Shown here one piece after another: positions 37,501 through 49,900 of a stretch of 64,000 nucleotides of DNA. Each line of letters opens with the position of its first letter. Positions within the stretch are counted from its first letter, which is position 1. The DNA comes from Panonychus citri (Eukaryota > Arthropoda > Arachnida > Trombidiformes > Tetranychidae). The notes beneath the pieces were generated by a model. That model was not told where the DNA came from. It ran no database searches and saw nothing but the letters and a program-made list of their open reading frames with translations. The DNA is taken from the NCBI RefSeq assembly GCF_014898815.1, contig NW_026515541.1, positions 434,001 to 498,000 of the forward strand, in the 5' to 3' direction. The translations under genes were made by a program, and so were the position numbers.

Positions 37501-39060
37501 AGTTTCCTCGACAACAACCAAAACCATCGGGCTGATCTTCCAGAGGTTAGATTAATTTCCAGAGTCACAATTGGTTTTGTTTCTATCTCTTCATCAGCTT
37601 TCAACGTTTTCCATTGTAATTATATCACAATTACAATCAGTAACAATTAAGTTAAATGATAGTTTTTACATATTAGATTAATAGTTAACATCGATTGTCC
37701 TTGATTTCCAATAATCAACATCACCTATACAACATGTTGCTTAGCATAAAGATTAACCCTTTTCAATCACCGTTTCTATAAATACAATAAAAGTACTTAA
37801 GAAAATGTTGCCGTGTTCAGTGGATTAACTAATCCAGTCATATGAATTTGTACACAATTTGTTAATCTCATTAATCTGAGGAAAACATTACAATTAAAAT
37901 GGTGAAATCATTTCCATTACAACGTTAGCTTAAAGATGGCGATTAACTTATATGAAGTGATTGATAAAAATCAGAAGGGGAAATTTAATTTCTTTTGTTT
38001 CTTTCTCAGGTCAACCATTGACATTCAGTTTGTTTGTCACCAATTGAATTACGTGATGATCAAGGTGATCAAGATACAATTAAAATGAATGTTAATCTTG
38101 AAGATAATACTTGATGATTAACTAATTAAAAAAAAATACTCAAAACAACTTGAATATGAAAAATTTGTATCACCAAAAGACAAGAGGCTCAACCACTTAA
38201 TTAACATTCGTGACAAAATAGAAACTATTTGATTGGATTGATTAGACTGTTGATGTGACATTTACAATTAATTAGTGATTAAAGTATTTAATCAAAGGGG
38301 AACAATTTAAATTGAGTTGATAAAGTTGATGGAACAATTGAAATTCAAAAACGACAGAATCTTTTGTAGTTGCTGAAAGAAAACACAGATGTCACTAGTC
38401 TTAAATTTTTGTCGAAAAAAAATTTTTTCAAATTTTTTGGTTCGAAAATTTTAATTCAATTCAATTGTTGTGTCTTTTTAATTTAATTGTTTTGATTGAT
38501 ATTCATTTATTTCTGTGTCTAATTGTTTTAATTTCTAATTAATTAGACTCTTTTATGAGTAATTCTGTGGAATTTTTCTGTCGAAAGGGTAAATTGTTGT
38601 GTGAATTTGAAGAAAATTCTTTTTGTTGGTTTAATGTTTTGGTTTTTTCTTTCTTGCCGGTTTATAGATTTGGAGATTCATTTGGATGTTTAATGATTTT
38701 TGTGTTCACTGATTTCGATTGATGGAATTAGGAAAAAATAGGATTGCAAGTTCTTACCTTGTTAACATTTCCTGATGGCTCCTTGTCCAACATACTAATC
38801 ATGGCTACACTCAGATTGGCTCGGGCGGCATACATAACGGCCGATGAGAGGCAAGCAATTAAAGCGATGTAATAACGGAAAGGAAAGATCGGCTTTTTGA
38901 CCACATGTAACTTGAATGGCAATTCGTGAGTGGGACCAAATATTGTTCGACCACCAATTACACTTATAGCGGGAACAACATTAGCTGGATGATGACTTGG
39001 AACACTAATAACAGGATAGATGATCGTTGAGGTTTTTTTCGATGGTGTTTTCATCTTCAA
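34572..39060 (-). CDS. SLC17-type anion/phosphate (sialin/VGLUT-like) transporter, five exons
   Basis: Major facilitator superfamily carrier of organic anions. Exons (minus): 38758-39060, 35594-36139, 35220-35499, 34895-35136, 34572-34802; phases 0/0/1/0 fit, giving 533 residues. Exon 1 has a cytosolic head, a first membrane helix ('FRYYIALIACLSSAVMY') and the SLC17 signature 'ARANLSVAMISM'. Exon 2 holds helices 2-6 with 'GYLADRYN' and 'RVIIGIAHAPMLSSLY...FSKWFSPEE'. Exon 3 starts 'KVDWKSVLTSPVLWAV', typical of the family's central loop and helix 7. Exon 4 has 'GDMPIVSEIAPDISGTIFGITNTIGSATGFIAP', and exon 5 the last helix and a polar tail. Intron 1 is 2.6 kb with no other gene. Substrate cannot be told from sequence. 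Confidence 0.9.
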
Positions 39061-42000
39061 TGTCAGCGGACTTGATACCTGGACTTTTTCTATATCAAGC
39101 GAAGAGTTTAACTCTAATTACGATTTAATCAAATCGAGAGGGAGAAAAAGTTACGGAAATTACAAGAAAAGTGAAACAAATTTAAAATCAAATGGTCAAC
39201 AATAAGTTTATTCACTCAAAAAAAAAGTATCTCAATCAATCTTACAAAGTAAGTTTCAATTTTTTTTTTCGAAATATATTATTAATATGAAAGTACAATT
39301 ATAAGAAAAGGGATAATAAAAATAAAGAATAATTCAATTGAGGAGAGAAATTAATAATATATCAACAAGTTGGTAGGGTTAAGTTTGTTTTGTAAAAGCT
39401 TAATTAACTTTGAACAGTTAAATCTAATTGTTTGGGTTCTTATATAAATAGTTAAGCTACTCGGTGTTAAATAACAACGAAAACATTTTTATCATTGAAT
39501 ATATATTAATTATCATTATTATTTCATTTCATTTCATTCCTCCAGGTATTCATTGTGGAAATAGATTGAAATTAACAGGGGAAAGAAAACTCTGGTACAC
39601 GATTAACGGTATTGCCCATCTTTCGTTGTCGCATTCATATCTTTTCCTAAGATCATCTTCATCTTCCTTTTCATCGTCATCATCATCATCATCATCATCC
39701 AATTCTTATCATAATCAACACCTTCTATTATTTATCATGATGGTTATGATCATCTGTTCATCACTTATCACATAATATTTTCTCAATTCTCTCCGCCTTT
39801 CTTAAGAGGAGGAAAGGGAAAGGTGGGAATAATTTTATCCAATCTCAATGGTAACAACAAAGGATAGAGGGAGAGTCCCACGTGAGTAAATTTTATCATC
39901 TTGTTTCATATAAAACAAATGGGGGAAAATGAACAACAGTGAGTAACCCTGTTTCCCCTGATGTGAATGTTTACCTCGTATGGTTTAACCTTTAATCACA
40001 ATTAAGGGTCACTTTGAGGCCAAATAGTTTAACCAAATTGACATTATCATCTTGCTCATCTTATAACCTATCCAATGATACCAAGTTTCACCTTAATCGT
40101 TGATCTAAGTGATTCTTAATCGTTACCTTTCTTGGGTCATTTTCGGTATTGACCATCTCATTTTTGTTCCTATTCAACGTTAACCCGTTTTCTTTTTGAT
40201 TATTTAACCTTTTTTATCAAATTAATTTATTTTTCTTTCCTTCGTTTATGGTTTTAATTGTAATTACGCCAAAAAACAATCAACTACAATATCGGAATTG
40301 TGAATATATATATTTGTGCAAACGGATTATTTAAAGAAAAGCCTAAAATTAAAGGTAGATCAAATTTATCCGACTTTAATTAACTAATTAATTTTGATTC
40401 CTATGTTCCTGAAGTTTAATTGGATCAATTTCACGACATTTGAAATTGAACTGCTACAATAATCAGATATTAAAGCTTGTTACTAAGGGCTCGTTGAGAG
40501 CAATTATATTAACGATTTCTAACAAATCAAATTAATAACAATTAACCAACTAATTGATTATTTTAAATTTGCTTAAAATTTCTTAATTTCATTAAATTAC
40601 TTAACAGTTATCGTTAGATTTTTGTATCAAAGTATTTGTTCAATAGTAACGATCTAAGCTTAGAGATTAGTTCGTCGGCTTACCGGATTTAGATTTAATT
40701 AATCTCTTTGTTTTTGTATCGTTCGTTATTTTTGCAATGTCCATTTGAACTTCTCGAAAATGATCGACTTTTCGTCATGAATTTTCGTGCTGTTAGTTAC
40801 TGATTTAATTGCAATCGTTGATCGCTATCTTTTAGTCCCATGATGATGATTCTTTTAGTAAATAAGCGACTTTCTCCTTGACACTAATTGTATCAATTTA
40901 CGATATTTAATAGTTTCAGAAATTTTGATTCGTATTTACAATTCTGATTCTCATCAATTGTGATTGTTTAGCCCGTAAATTTTGATTTAATTGCTCTGCG
41001 TTTTTGCGTCTTATCTAATTGCAAGACTGTCATTTCTTAATTTCCATTTTAAATTGTAAAATCGTTAACATTTGATTACAATTAAAGCGCAAGTTTCAAT
41101 GTTATAAATATTGTCTGGTTTAAATTGTTATCAATTTTACCAATTTTTCCAACTCTTAACCATTGGAATTGCAGATTTAATCATAAATCGTAACTACAAT
41201 TAACGCTAATCAGATTGATAGTGTTGGTAATAAAATGAGCTCTCATTTATTATAACCTAAATAACAACTATCAATTTAACATTTTCTTGATTAACTTTTT
41301 TTAATTAATCAACAATGAATCCGATAATAATTATAATACAAGAATCAATTGTTAAATTGTGCATTTTCATTAGAGTCCAGGGTTGATTAAGACTTGATGA
41401 TGTGTTCATTGATTTCATCTCAATACAAAGATGATACATTGAATTAAAAGGTTAATTATCATCTTCATTTCTCTTACTAATCAATTCGTTGACAAGGGAT
41501 TTAACTAATTAATCAGTTTCTATAGGAACCTGGGGATAAAAAAAAAGTTAATTGTCCAGGAATATCAAGTTAGATGAGAGCAAGTCGATAAAAATTATTT
41601 CTGATTAATCTCTAATTGTAACTTGATTAACTGTCAATCGAATAAGTTTTTTTCACTAAACTTTACTTGTAATCAATTAATTTTCTTTCATTATTAGTAA
41701 CTAATTAAGGTTTTCTAATACAGTTTCATATACACCCAATCATCTAAGATGGCGGCCACATATCAACGAGCTTGATTGTAAAATAACCATCACATGCTAT
41801 TCAGTTAATTATTATCTGTATTGAATGTTGATTCTGGTTGATTACAAGCTGATTGTAACCAGTTTTAATTTCCTGACGATCTCATTAGAGCAATTACAAT
41901 TACAATTATAATTTTCTCTCATTTAGTTTTCCTTTTTATCATCTCAAAAAATCAGGTAAACACAATCATGAGGTAAACAATTAAATGAAAGGGAAATTGT

Positions 42001-42177
42001 TTACTAAATGTCTCAACTCGACAATTAGCATCTTCATTAGATTAATCAGCATCTCGATAATAATTATGTTCATTCAATGGTGAAATTACAATCTCTCGAT
42101 AATCACTAATGTAATAAACTTTATTATAATCATTTAATGATTACGATTTCATCACAAGTAAAAAAAATCAGATTATT
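39061..42177. other. 3.1-kb intergenic region, no gene seen
   Basis: Upstream of SLC17 and downstream of ADAT1. Contains an ATC-repeat stretch near 39680-39700 and long AT-rich sequence. The open stretches present are low complexity. Confidence 0.55.
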
Positions 42178-43910
42178 TCATAGTTTCCACTCAGAAAATT
42201 TTAAATCACAAATCTTTTCAATCAGCTGATTAAACCGATTCTCTAAACCCAACCGGCTAATCCTTGATGGATTAGAAGCCGCTCTCTTCTTGTTAACACC
42301 TTGTTTTAATCCTTCCACGATAATCTCACCTAAATCATTGGAAAATGATTAAACTTGATTGTAGCAGAAATTTACAACCCAAATGACGTAGCTTTTGATT
42401 TCTAATTACGTTAATTACTACAATTGTGTATCTCTACTTACATTTATCTCCATTTTCATCCCAACAGACAATCGCTGAAGGACAAGCTTGCAAATGATTA
42501 AATCGTATAAATGGTGAACATTTAATTGTCTCAACGAAATGAATATCAGGCCATTGATTGTCGTTAATTGCAAAGATTGGATCTAATTGTAATTCGCTCT
42601 CTGGATCGATATTAATTGCCAAAGCTTTATCAACTTTTTCTCGATCAAACTCTTTGGTTTCAACACAATTACCAATGATTAAAGATTTCAATCTAATTGG
42701 CTTCCTAGTTAATGATATTAATCGTTTTCCTTGAAGACCAAGATGAGTCCATTTTAAAATTTTATCGATACAAGAAGCGTCCAAACAAGGTTCACCTCTA
42801 CCTGGTTTACGAGATATCCCTTGATTACAACCTGCGGAAATGAAAAAACGGATTGCAATTAACGGTTAATTAACCAAAGATCCAAAGGGTTTCAATAACA
42901 AAGCAAAGTTATCAATTTAAGATAATCAACCTTTGCATTATCAATAACAACAAAAGGAAAACTGGAAATGACAGGAACTGTTAATAATATCAACTAATTA
43001 GAAAAAAACGTAATTATCATTTATACGTAGACACCTAAAATCGTAATCAAATTGATCATTGATTCTGACCTTGAGTTGATTGAATTTTTGATTGTTTGCA
43101 TTGTTGTTAAATAACTTGTGACTTTTGGGAAAACAAAAACATTGTAAAAATTTCCCAGCACAGAAAAAATTATTGCCCAAGATAAAAGCGATAATATATT
43201 TTTCTGGCCTAAAAATCGTAATCGACACATGAATCTTCCTCGTAAGATCGTTGATTACGAAAAAAAAGGAGTACGTTTTGTTGATCGATAAGGAAGAATT
43301 ATGATATTGTGATGGTGACGATTCTTGACAATTAACTTTTAATATGAGTTAGTGACTAATTATTTATCTCTAATTTTCTCTTTCTTTTCAGGAACAATAA
43401 AAGTATATGATTATCATGGTGGGAAACTATCGATGGAGGAAGTGGAAGTTGATGAAAATCCTCTACATGGAAGTTGCGAGATGAAGAGATGCCAATTTAA
43501 ATTGTCCAGATGATTTAGATGACCGTTAGACTTTTCAATTAGTCCCATTAAATGTTGTTTGAAGGCTCGTTTAGCTAAAACTTCAGCGTGACAATCAATT
43601 AGGACATTGGTCAGTTTAGATGGACTTCCAGTTACACATTTGGTTCCTGTTGTTAAACAAATTAATTTAAAACTATCTGATTGTTCACAAATTAATCCGC
43701 ACAATGTTGTCCATTGATTGTCCAAAGGTTTACCTGTTTTATTTAAACTGAAGGAGCAACATGACGATTAATTAATAATTTTAATCAAACATGGAAAGTG
43801 AAAGTTGATTAATCATCTTTTTTTTTTAATTTTCTTAATGATTTCTTTTCGTACCTTTGATACTTTTCAATACATAATTGAGCCATTAATTGATATTTAG
43901 AGTCATTCAT
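42178..43910 (-). CDS. ADAT1: tRNA-specific adenosine deaminase 1 homologue (ADAT1/Tad1), short form
   Basis: ADAR-type deaminase that makes inosine at position 37 of tRNA-Ala. Exons (minus): 43855-43910, 43467-43747, 42442-42831, 42178-42329; phases fit, 292 residues (human about 500). The start 'MAQLCIEKY', then 'GKPLDNQWT', leads to 'TGTKC' and the active-site 'CHAEVLAKR' (H72, E74). The second zinc Cys is in 'LPC'. The third block 'KPGRGEPCLDASCIDKILKW' matches the family 'KPGRGDRT..SMSCSDK', followed by 'LGLQGKRL'. The family segment CGDAS..., and everything up to the 'RTGAK' region, is not found: the only phase-matching splice joins 'LPC' straight to 'CNQGISRKPGRG'. Alternatively exon 2 reads on to a stop at 43414 ('PCRGFSS...'). 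An exon may be missed, diverged or lost, so activity is uncertain. Confidence 0.8.
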
Positions 43911-44500
43911 TGTTATTATTGTGATTACAATCCTTTTGTTGATTGAAACTGTTAATCAAAAACCTGACAAACTAATGATAGATCATAATCCAAATGTCAA
44001 TAATCTTAATTGAATTAGTTTAATTAATGACAATTATTAAGGAAATTACAGAAAATACATTCAACTTGTATCTTCACATTTAATTATCGTTTTACTGTTA
44101 TTGTAACACTTTGAGACTTTTTGTTAATTGTCATCAAATTGTCATTTTAGTTTGACAATCAAACTTGAACGACAATATCTTGTAGAATTATTAATTTAAT
44201 CTTTGTATATCTTATCATTTACAGATTTAACTAACTAATGTGATCCCGGAAATCGGATTTGGAGAAACAATTACAAAGAGGATCCAAATTGGAAAAGTGA
44301 TTAAAAGTTAATTTTATTCAATGAAACAATGAGCAATTTAAGGAGATCAATGAACAATTAGTAATAATTATGATTAATCGAATACAATTAGGATAGATTT
44401 GGATCGAAAGATACAAAATTAACTATACTTGTAAGTACTTTTGTTCAATTGAAAATATCGTAATAACAATTAGTGATTATTTTAAATTTCTCACTAATTA
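43911..44500. other. Intergenic, no gene seen
   Basis: 590 bp holding the ADAT1 5' flank and the 3' flank of the small secreted protein gene. Confidence 0.5.
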
Positions 44501-44821
44501 TTAATTGAGTAAAATCTCATTTTCATTTTCTTGTCTCTTCCAGTGGCTATGATGATGATGCTGATGATGATGAGCAGGAAATGGATGGACAATTGGAGGT
44601 TTAACTGTTTCAACTGTAAACGGAAGTGGAATCGGCAATGGAAGTGGAACTACCCCAATGCCCGGAGGTGAAATAACGGCAGCGGTTAAAATTAATTTCA
44701 ATAGCTTACGAGCCTCTCGATGAGAAAGTCTATAGCTGATTGTAATTGTTGGAACCATTAAGATGAATGTGATTGTGTAAATCACCACAAAGGTCAATGT
44801 TGATCGACTTAATAATCTCAT
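44501..44821 (-). CDS. Small secreted or membrane-anchored Pro/His-rich protein
   Basis: Intronless 106-residue frame starting at the ATG at 44821. A long hydrophobic segment ('TLTFVVIYTITFILMVPTI') near the N-terminus is a signal peptide or anchor. Then come a basic stretch ('SHREARKLLKLI'), a Pro-rich part ('PLPLPIPLPFTV', 'PPIVHPFP'), a His cluster ('AHHHQHHHHSH') and a short charged tail ending 'EILLN'. No family is recognised. The layout would suit a cuticular or secreted metal-binding peptide, but that is a guess. AT-rich flanks with a TATA-like ttttatatatt about 190 bp upstream (near 45010). Confidence 0.55.
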   Translation of the reverse strand: MRLLSRSTLTFVVIYTITFILMVPTITISYRLSHREARKLLKLILTAAVISPPGIGVVPLPLPIPLPFTVETVKPPIVHPFPAHHHQHHHHSHWKRQENENEILLN

Positions 44822-46953
44822 GATTTCGATTAATTGAAAACGCAACAATTAATCACTACGGAGATGAAACTATTGACTGGTACAAATAACTGATAATTTA
44901 ACTATGAAAGAGTCAACACATTTACTAAGTAATTTAGTTAAACAATTAAGATGAATATTAACTATGGTTGCAACTAAACAAACTGACCAAATTGGATTAC
45001 TGACCGATGCTTTTATATATTACTGATTAGTGGGCAAAGATGATAACCTAATCATGATGGTGATTGATTTCAAGTTAACCAACCTGATGACAATTTTGAT
45101 GGACAAAACAATCAAAGAAAGTTAATTAAGACATCAACTGAAAGATTTAATTAATGGTAACCTCAATGATTACCATTGCTTGACCATTACTTTTACAGTA
45201 ATGTCGTAATTGTGATTTGCTTGAAAAATATATTCTCATCATTGTTTCCATCATTGACCATTGATTGTGGTCAACCATGTTAATCGTTGATTGTTGTAGG
45301 AGGAAAACAAATACAACCTCTTAATTAACTTGTAGAAATGAAGCAATTAACACAATTGTGATTGTTTCCTAAAATAAGTTAACATTTACTCATCTGATCA
45401 ATTTTTTACTGTCCATTGTGATTTTCACACTAATTGTTTGGAGATAACTAATTAATTTTTTCATTATTATCTTGTAATTTAAGATTTACAACTTTGTCAT
45501 TAAAGTGAAATCCTTAGTTGTTGATTAATCTTGACAACTTAACACTCATTGTTAATATGTAATTATTTCAAGTAGTTGATTATGTTTACATTGGTTTTAT
45601 TTACAAATTAATAGTAATTATCAAGTTAACCATTTAAAGTTAAACAATCAACACTACGAATTGTAAAACAATCTGAAAGTTACAATTGGTTTTAATTTGC
45701 CACAATTAGAATCAAATGTAAACCTTGTCATTAAAACTTTCATTGAGACATCAAAGTGAATTAATTTGATCGTAAATTAGAAAACAATTGATTAACCTTT
45801 GGTAAATTGTCTACCATGATTAACAATACATAAAACAATGAGAAAAATAGAACTAGAAATTTGTCTTATCATTGATTATTCAATTACTTTCCATTACAAT
45901 TTAATCATTAATTAAAATAGTAAAACATAATAAGATAAAACTCTTGAAAAATCAATGACAATCATAATCATTGTCTATTTGATTAGAATGAAAATTAATT
46001 ACAACCAATTAAATCTCCCATTTATTACCACTAATCAGAGTAAAAGAGAACAATCAAAACAATTAAATTAACAATTTAACTAAAAGTTAGACTCATAATT
46101 GTAACAAAACATTTTTTGAATGTTTAGTTTTCTTAATGAAAACAAAACCAAAGAATCACTAATTAACAATCCTAAAGAAAATATGTTCAAATTGTAATTG
46201 TGAAGATTATCAAAACCAAATAAACTGATTAATTGACTAATCACCATAAAGAATGAACATAAATCAATATAATTAAATTGATTAAATAGTTAATTGAAAT
46301 TGAGAAAGAGAAACAAATACAAAATCATCTCAATGTTTTTCCTTTGTAACTGAGATCGTGATTGAGATGATGATTGTCACTTACCTTTAGACAATTAATT
46401 AATACCTTTATCGTAATTAGAGAAGCAATTGGTTGATTGTAAATTCGTTAATTAACAAGAATATGAAACAAATTAGAAAGAAATTATGAAAACAGCTCAA
46501 AAAGAAGGCGAAAAACTAGAAACAAAAATGAAAGAATAGAAAAACTGATCAGCTGTTAAGGAGAGAAAGAGAAGAAAAGAAAGAGTAAGAAAGAGAGAAA
46601 GAGGAAAGAAGAGAGAAGAGAAAAAAACGACACCGGGTTAAAGAGAGAAAAATGATTTTCTAAACGATTGTTAATCACAATCAGATAATTAACTTGGTGC
46701 CTTCCCTTTCTCTATTTGATGCTTCGACTCTCCTTCACAATCACAATCAACAGCAATCAACGTAAATGATTAACAACAATTAGTGTTCACTCAATTTCCT
46801 TCAATTTTTGGTCTCTATGGTGTTTCCTATGTGACCCTTGTTGTGTTTTCCTTGTCTAATCCTCTCATTTCAGTTGACCAGTTTTCATTTTAATTAAGTA
46901 ATTGTTTCAATTTTCTTGTCATCTAATTAACCCTGATTGTCCATTCCACTCGA
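44822..46953. other. Intergenic with a polypurine tract
   Basis: 2.1 kb, AT-rich, no exon recognised. A strongly purine-biased run (gagaaaga-type) lies at about 46556-46627, followed by the ABCC gene's 5' flank. Confidence 0.55.
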
Positions 46954-49900
46954 ATGGAGCATTTTTGTGGTCACAATTTTTGGGTAAGTCGAATTTTCTA
47001 TCAATTCAACTTTTTCTCTATTCTCTTTCTCCATGTTGTTTTCTACTTCTATTTTCCATATACCCTTTTCATTTTGTTGTTCTATTTACCTTTTCAATTT
47101 CAATTTCAAATTCTATTCTTTTTTTTTGTTAATTTATTTTCTATTCTCCAGGATAATCAATTAACTTGGAATACAACATCTCCATTATTTACACCATGTT
47201 TTGGACAAACCTTGTTAACTTGGATTCCCTGTGGTTTCCTCTGGATTGTTGCGCCTTTTGTACTACACAAATTGATTCGTTCACCTTCCAGAATTTTACC
47301 CTGGACTTTGTTGAATTTAAGTAAAACAGTTAAGTGTTGACAGTGATTTTCCTCTGCCCGCAACAATCAGTTAATTTAACCAATTGAGCAACTAAATTGT
47401 TACTGACACAGTGTCTCCGAAATTATCTATTCAATTGTCACCAAACTCTTTCACTTTACTAACTTTTTATCCTCATTTCCATTTCAGATTTTAGCATTAC
47501 TATTAAGTGTAACCTCTGCTGTCCAATTGATTGCTTCCATTTTGGATTTAGTTGAATTTAAGTAAAACAGTTAAGTGTTGACAGTGATTTTCCTCTGCCC
47601 GCAACAATCAGTTAATTTAACCAATTGAGCAACTAAATTGTTACTGACACAGTGTCTCCGAAATTACGCCATCATCATCATCATCATACCCACGCTTGGT
47701 TGAACTTTAGCTTTAATTCTCCTTCATCGTCGTAAAGGTGTCCACTCTTCCGGTATTCTATTCATTTTTTGGCTTCTACTGACCATTGGTTCTGCTATTT
47801 ATTATTGGACGTTAATTGACACTGTTATTGATCCGGTTAGTAGCTGATTAAACCATCAATTTGTTGTTAATCATGATCGATGATTGAAAACTATCAACTT
47901 TTTTTAGTTACTTTTGTTATTGATGTTTTCATTGAATGAAGGGCAAGCAAATATTAACTGATGAAAAACATACTAACAGGAGATATGATTGTTTTACCTT
48001 ATCCACTTAATAAGACAATTGGTAAAATCTTATGTAAACTAAATCGTTGATTATGACATTAATCAATGTGTTTGTGTGTGTGTGCCTCTTGACAATTATC
48101 ATTACTTTCTATTGTCTTTCTATTGTGTTTACCAAATTTAATCTTTTATTGGTTTAGTGAGATGATGATGATCATTCTCATGATTATCATCATTTTAATT
48201 TCTTTGCTTGTTTCTAATTGCGACTTTATTGCCCAGTTTAATTGGATTTACAATCGACAATTTAGTCAGGACTTTTACATGATCATAATTAATAATTTAT
48301 TTTCTCTCCCTCTCTCTCTCTCTCTCTTTCAGAATGACAAGTATTGGACGATTGATAAAATTACTTTCATATCTCAGTCAATTCAGACTCCAGCCATTTT
48401 GTGTTCGTTTTTATTATCATGTTTTGCTGATACACGGAGAGAGTATTTTACCGCTGGTGAAGATTACAAAGTAATTAATTACCGATCAAATCATTCTAAT
48501 TGTAATTTGATTTCTGGTTCATTTGTACTCCCATTACATTTGTAACCAAATCTTACATTAGCACAGAGACTCATTGGAAACTCTTTGATTCTCTTCCTCC
48601 CTAATTATATTTTTCGCTAATCAGATGGAAATCTTAACAATCAAATACATTGAAACAAGATGATTATCGATGATATTTTACTGAGAATCTAATTGGAATT
48701 TGCTCTGAGAAACCCAATGAGCTTATGTGTTAATGTTACATAACTAATATACTCTCGATTCTAATTGTTTATTTCTCATTCTTTCCAATTTAATTTAACA
48801 GAATGAATGTCCACTTCTAAAAGCATCTTTTCTCAATCAAATCACTTTCTGTTGGTATGATTCTATGGGCTATTTGGGTTTCAAAAAATCGCTCACTCAG
48901 GATGATATGTGGGATCTTCCCGTGGAGAATAAAACGGAAAAAATTTATGACCTATTCCGTCGATATTTGGAAGACGCTATCATGTATACTTTCAATACTA
49001 AACAGAAATATCAAAGCGGAATCGTTAATACGGTCGAGGACATGACGATAATCAGTGTTAACGTCGTTCTCCCACTTTTCAAAGCCTTTTGGCCTCAACT
49101 TCTTGGCTGTGGTCTAGTTAAACTATGCTCCAGTTTTCTTACCTTTGGTAATCCTCTTCTTCTAGACCAGTTAATCGCCTTCGTCGCCAGCGATGATCCA
49201 AATTGGCGAGGTTACGTTATTGCCTTAGGAATGGCGGTTTGTTCACTCCTTGAATCTATGCTTAACGGTCAATACGAGTTCTGGATTAATGTAACATCCA
49301 TGCGAATGAGATCGGCGTTAATTGCAAGTATTTATCGAAAGGTAAGATTTCCTTTGATTTGCACTTCCATTTTCGATTGTAACATTTTCTTAATTGTAAT
49401 CGTTTCTTTATTGCTAATTAATTTATAGAGTTTAAAATTATCCAGCTCAGGAAGGAAAGATTTTACTGCCGGTGAAATTGTTAATTTAATGGCTGTTGAT
49501 ACCCAACGAGTTGTTGATTATATCAATATTTACAATCTTCTTTGGGCGGCACCGATTCAAATTTTTCTCGCTCTCTATTTACTTTGGAATCAATTAGGAG
49601 TCGCTTCTCTTGCTGGTATTGCTGTGATGATTATTTTAGTTCCAATTAATGGTTTTATTACCGTTAGACTGAAAACCTTACAAGGTCGATTGATGGCACA
49701 GAAAGATAAGAGAACTAAATTAATGAGTGAAATTCTGAATGGAATTAAAGTTCTTAAATTGTATGCTTGGGAAGGAGCTTTCGGCGATCTAGTGACAAAT
49801 ATTCGTGATGTTGAGATATTGGCCCTTCGAGGTCAAGCTAAATTATCGGCTGGTATTGTATTTGCCTTTTCGTGTGCACCCTTTTTTGTGAGTAATCTAA

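Noticed and set aside
43021..43230. Two overlapping hydrophobic minus-strand frames within ADAT1 intron 2
   Set aside because: Neither matches the missing ADAT1 segment nor joins in phase with usable splice sites.
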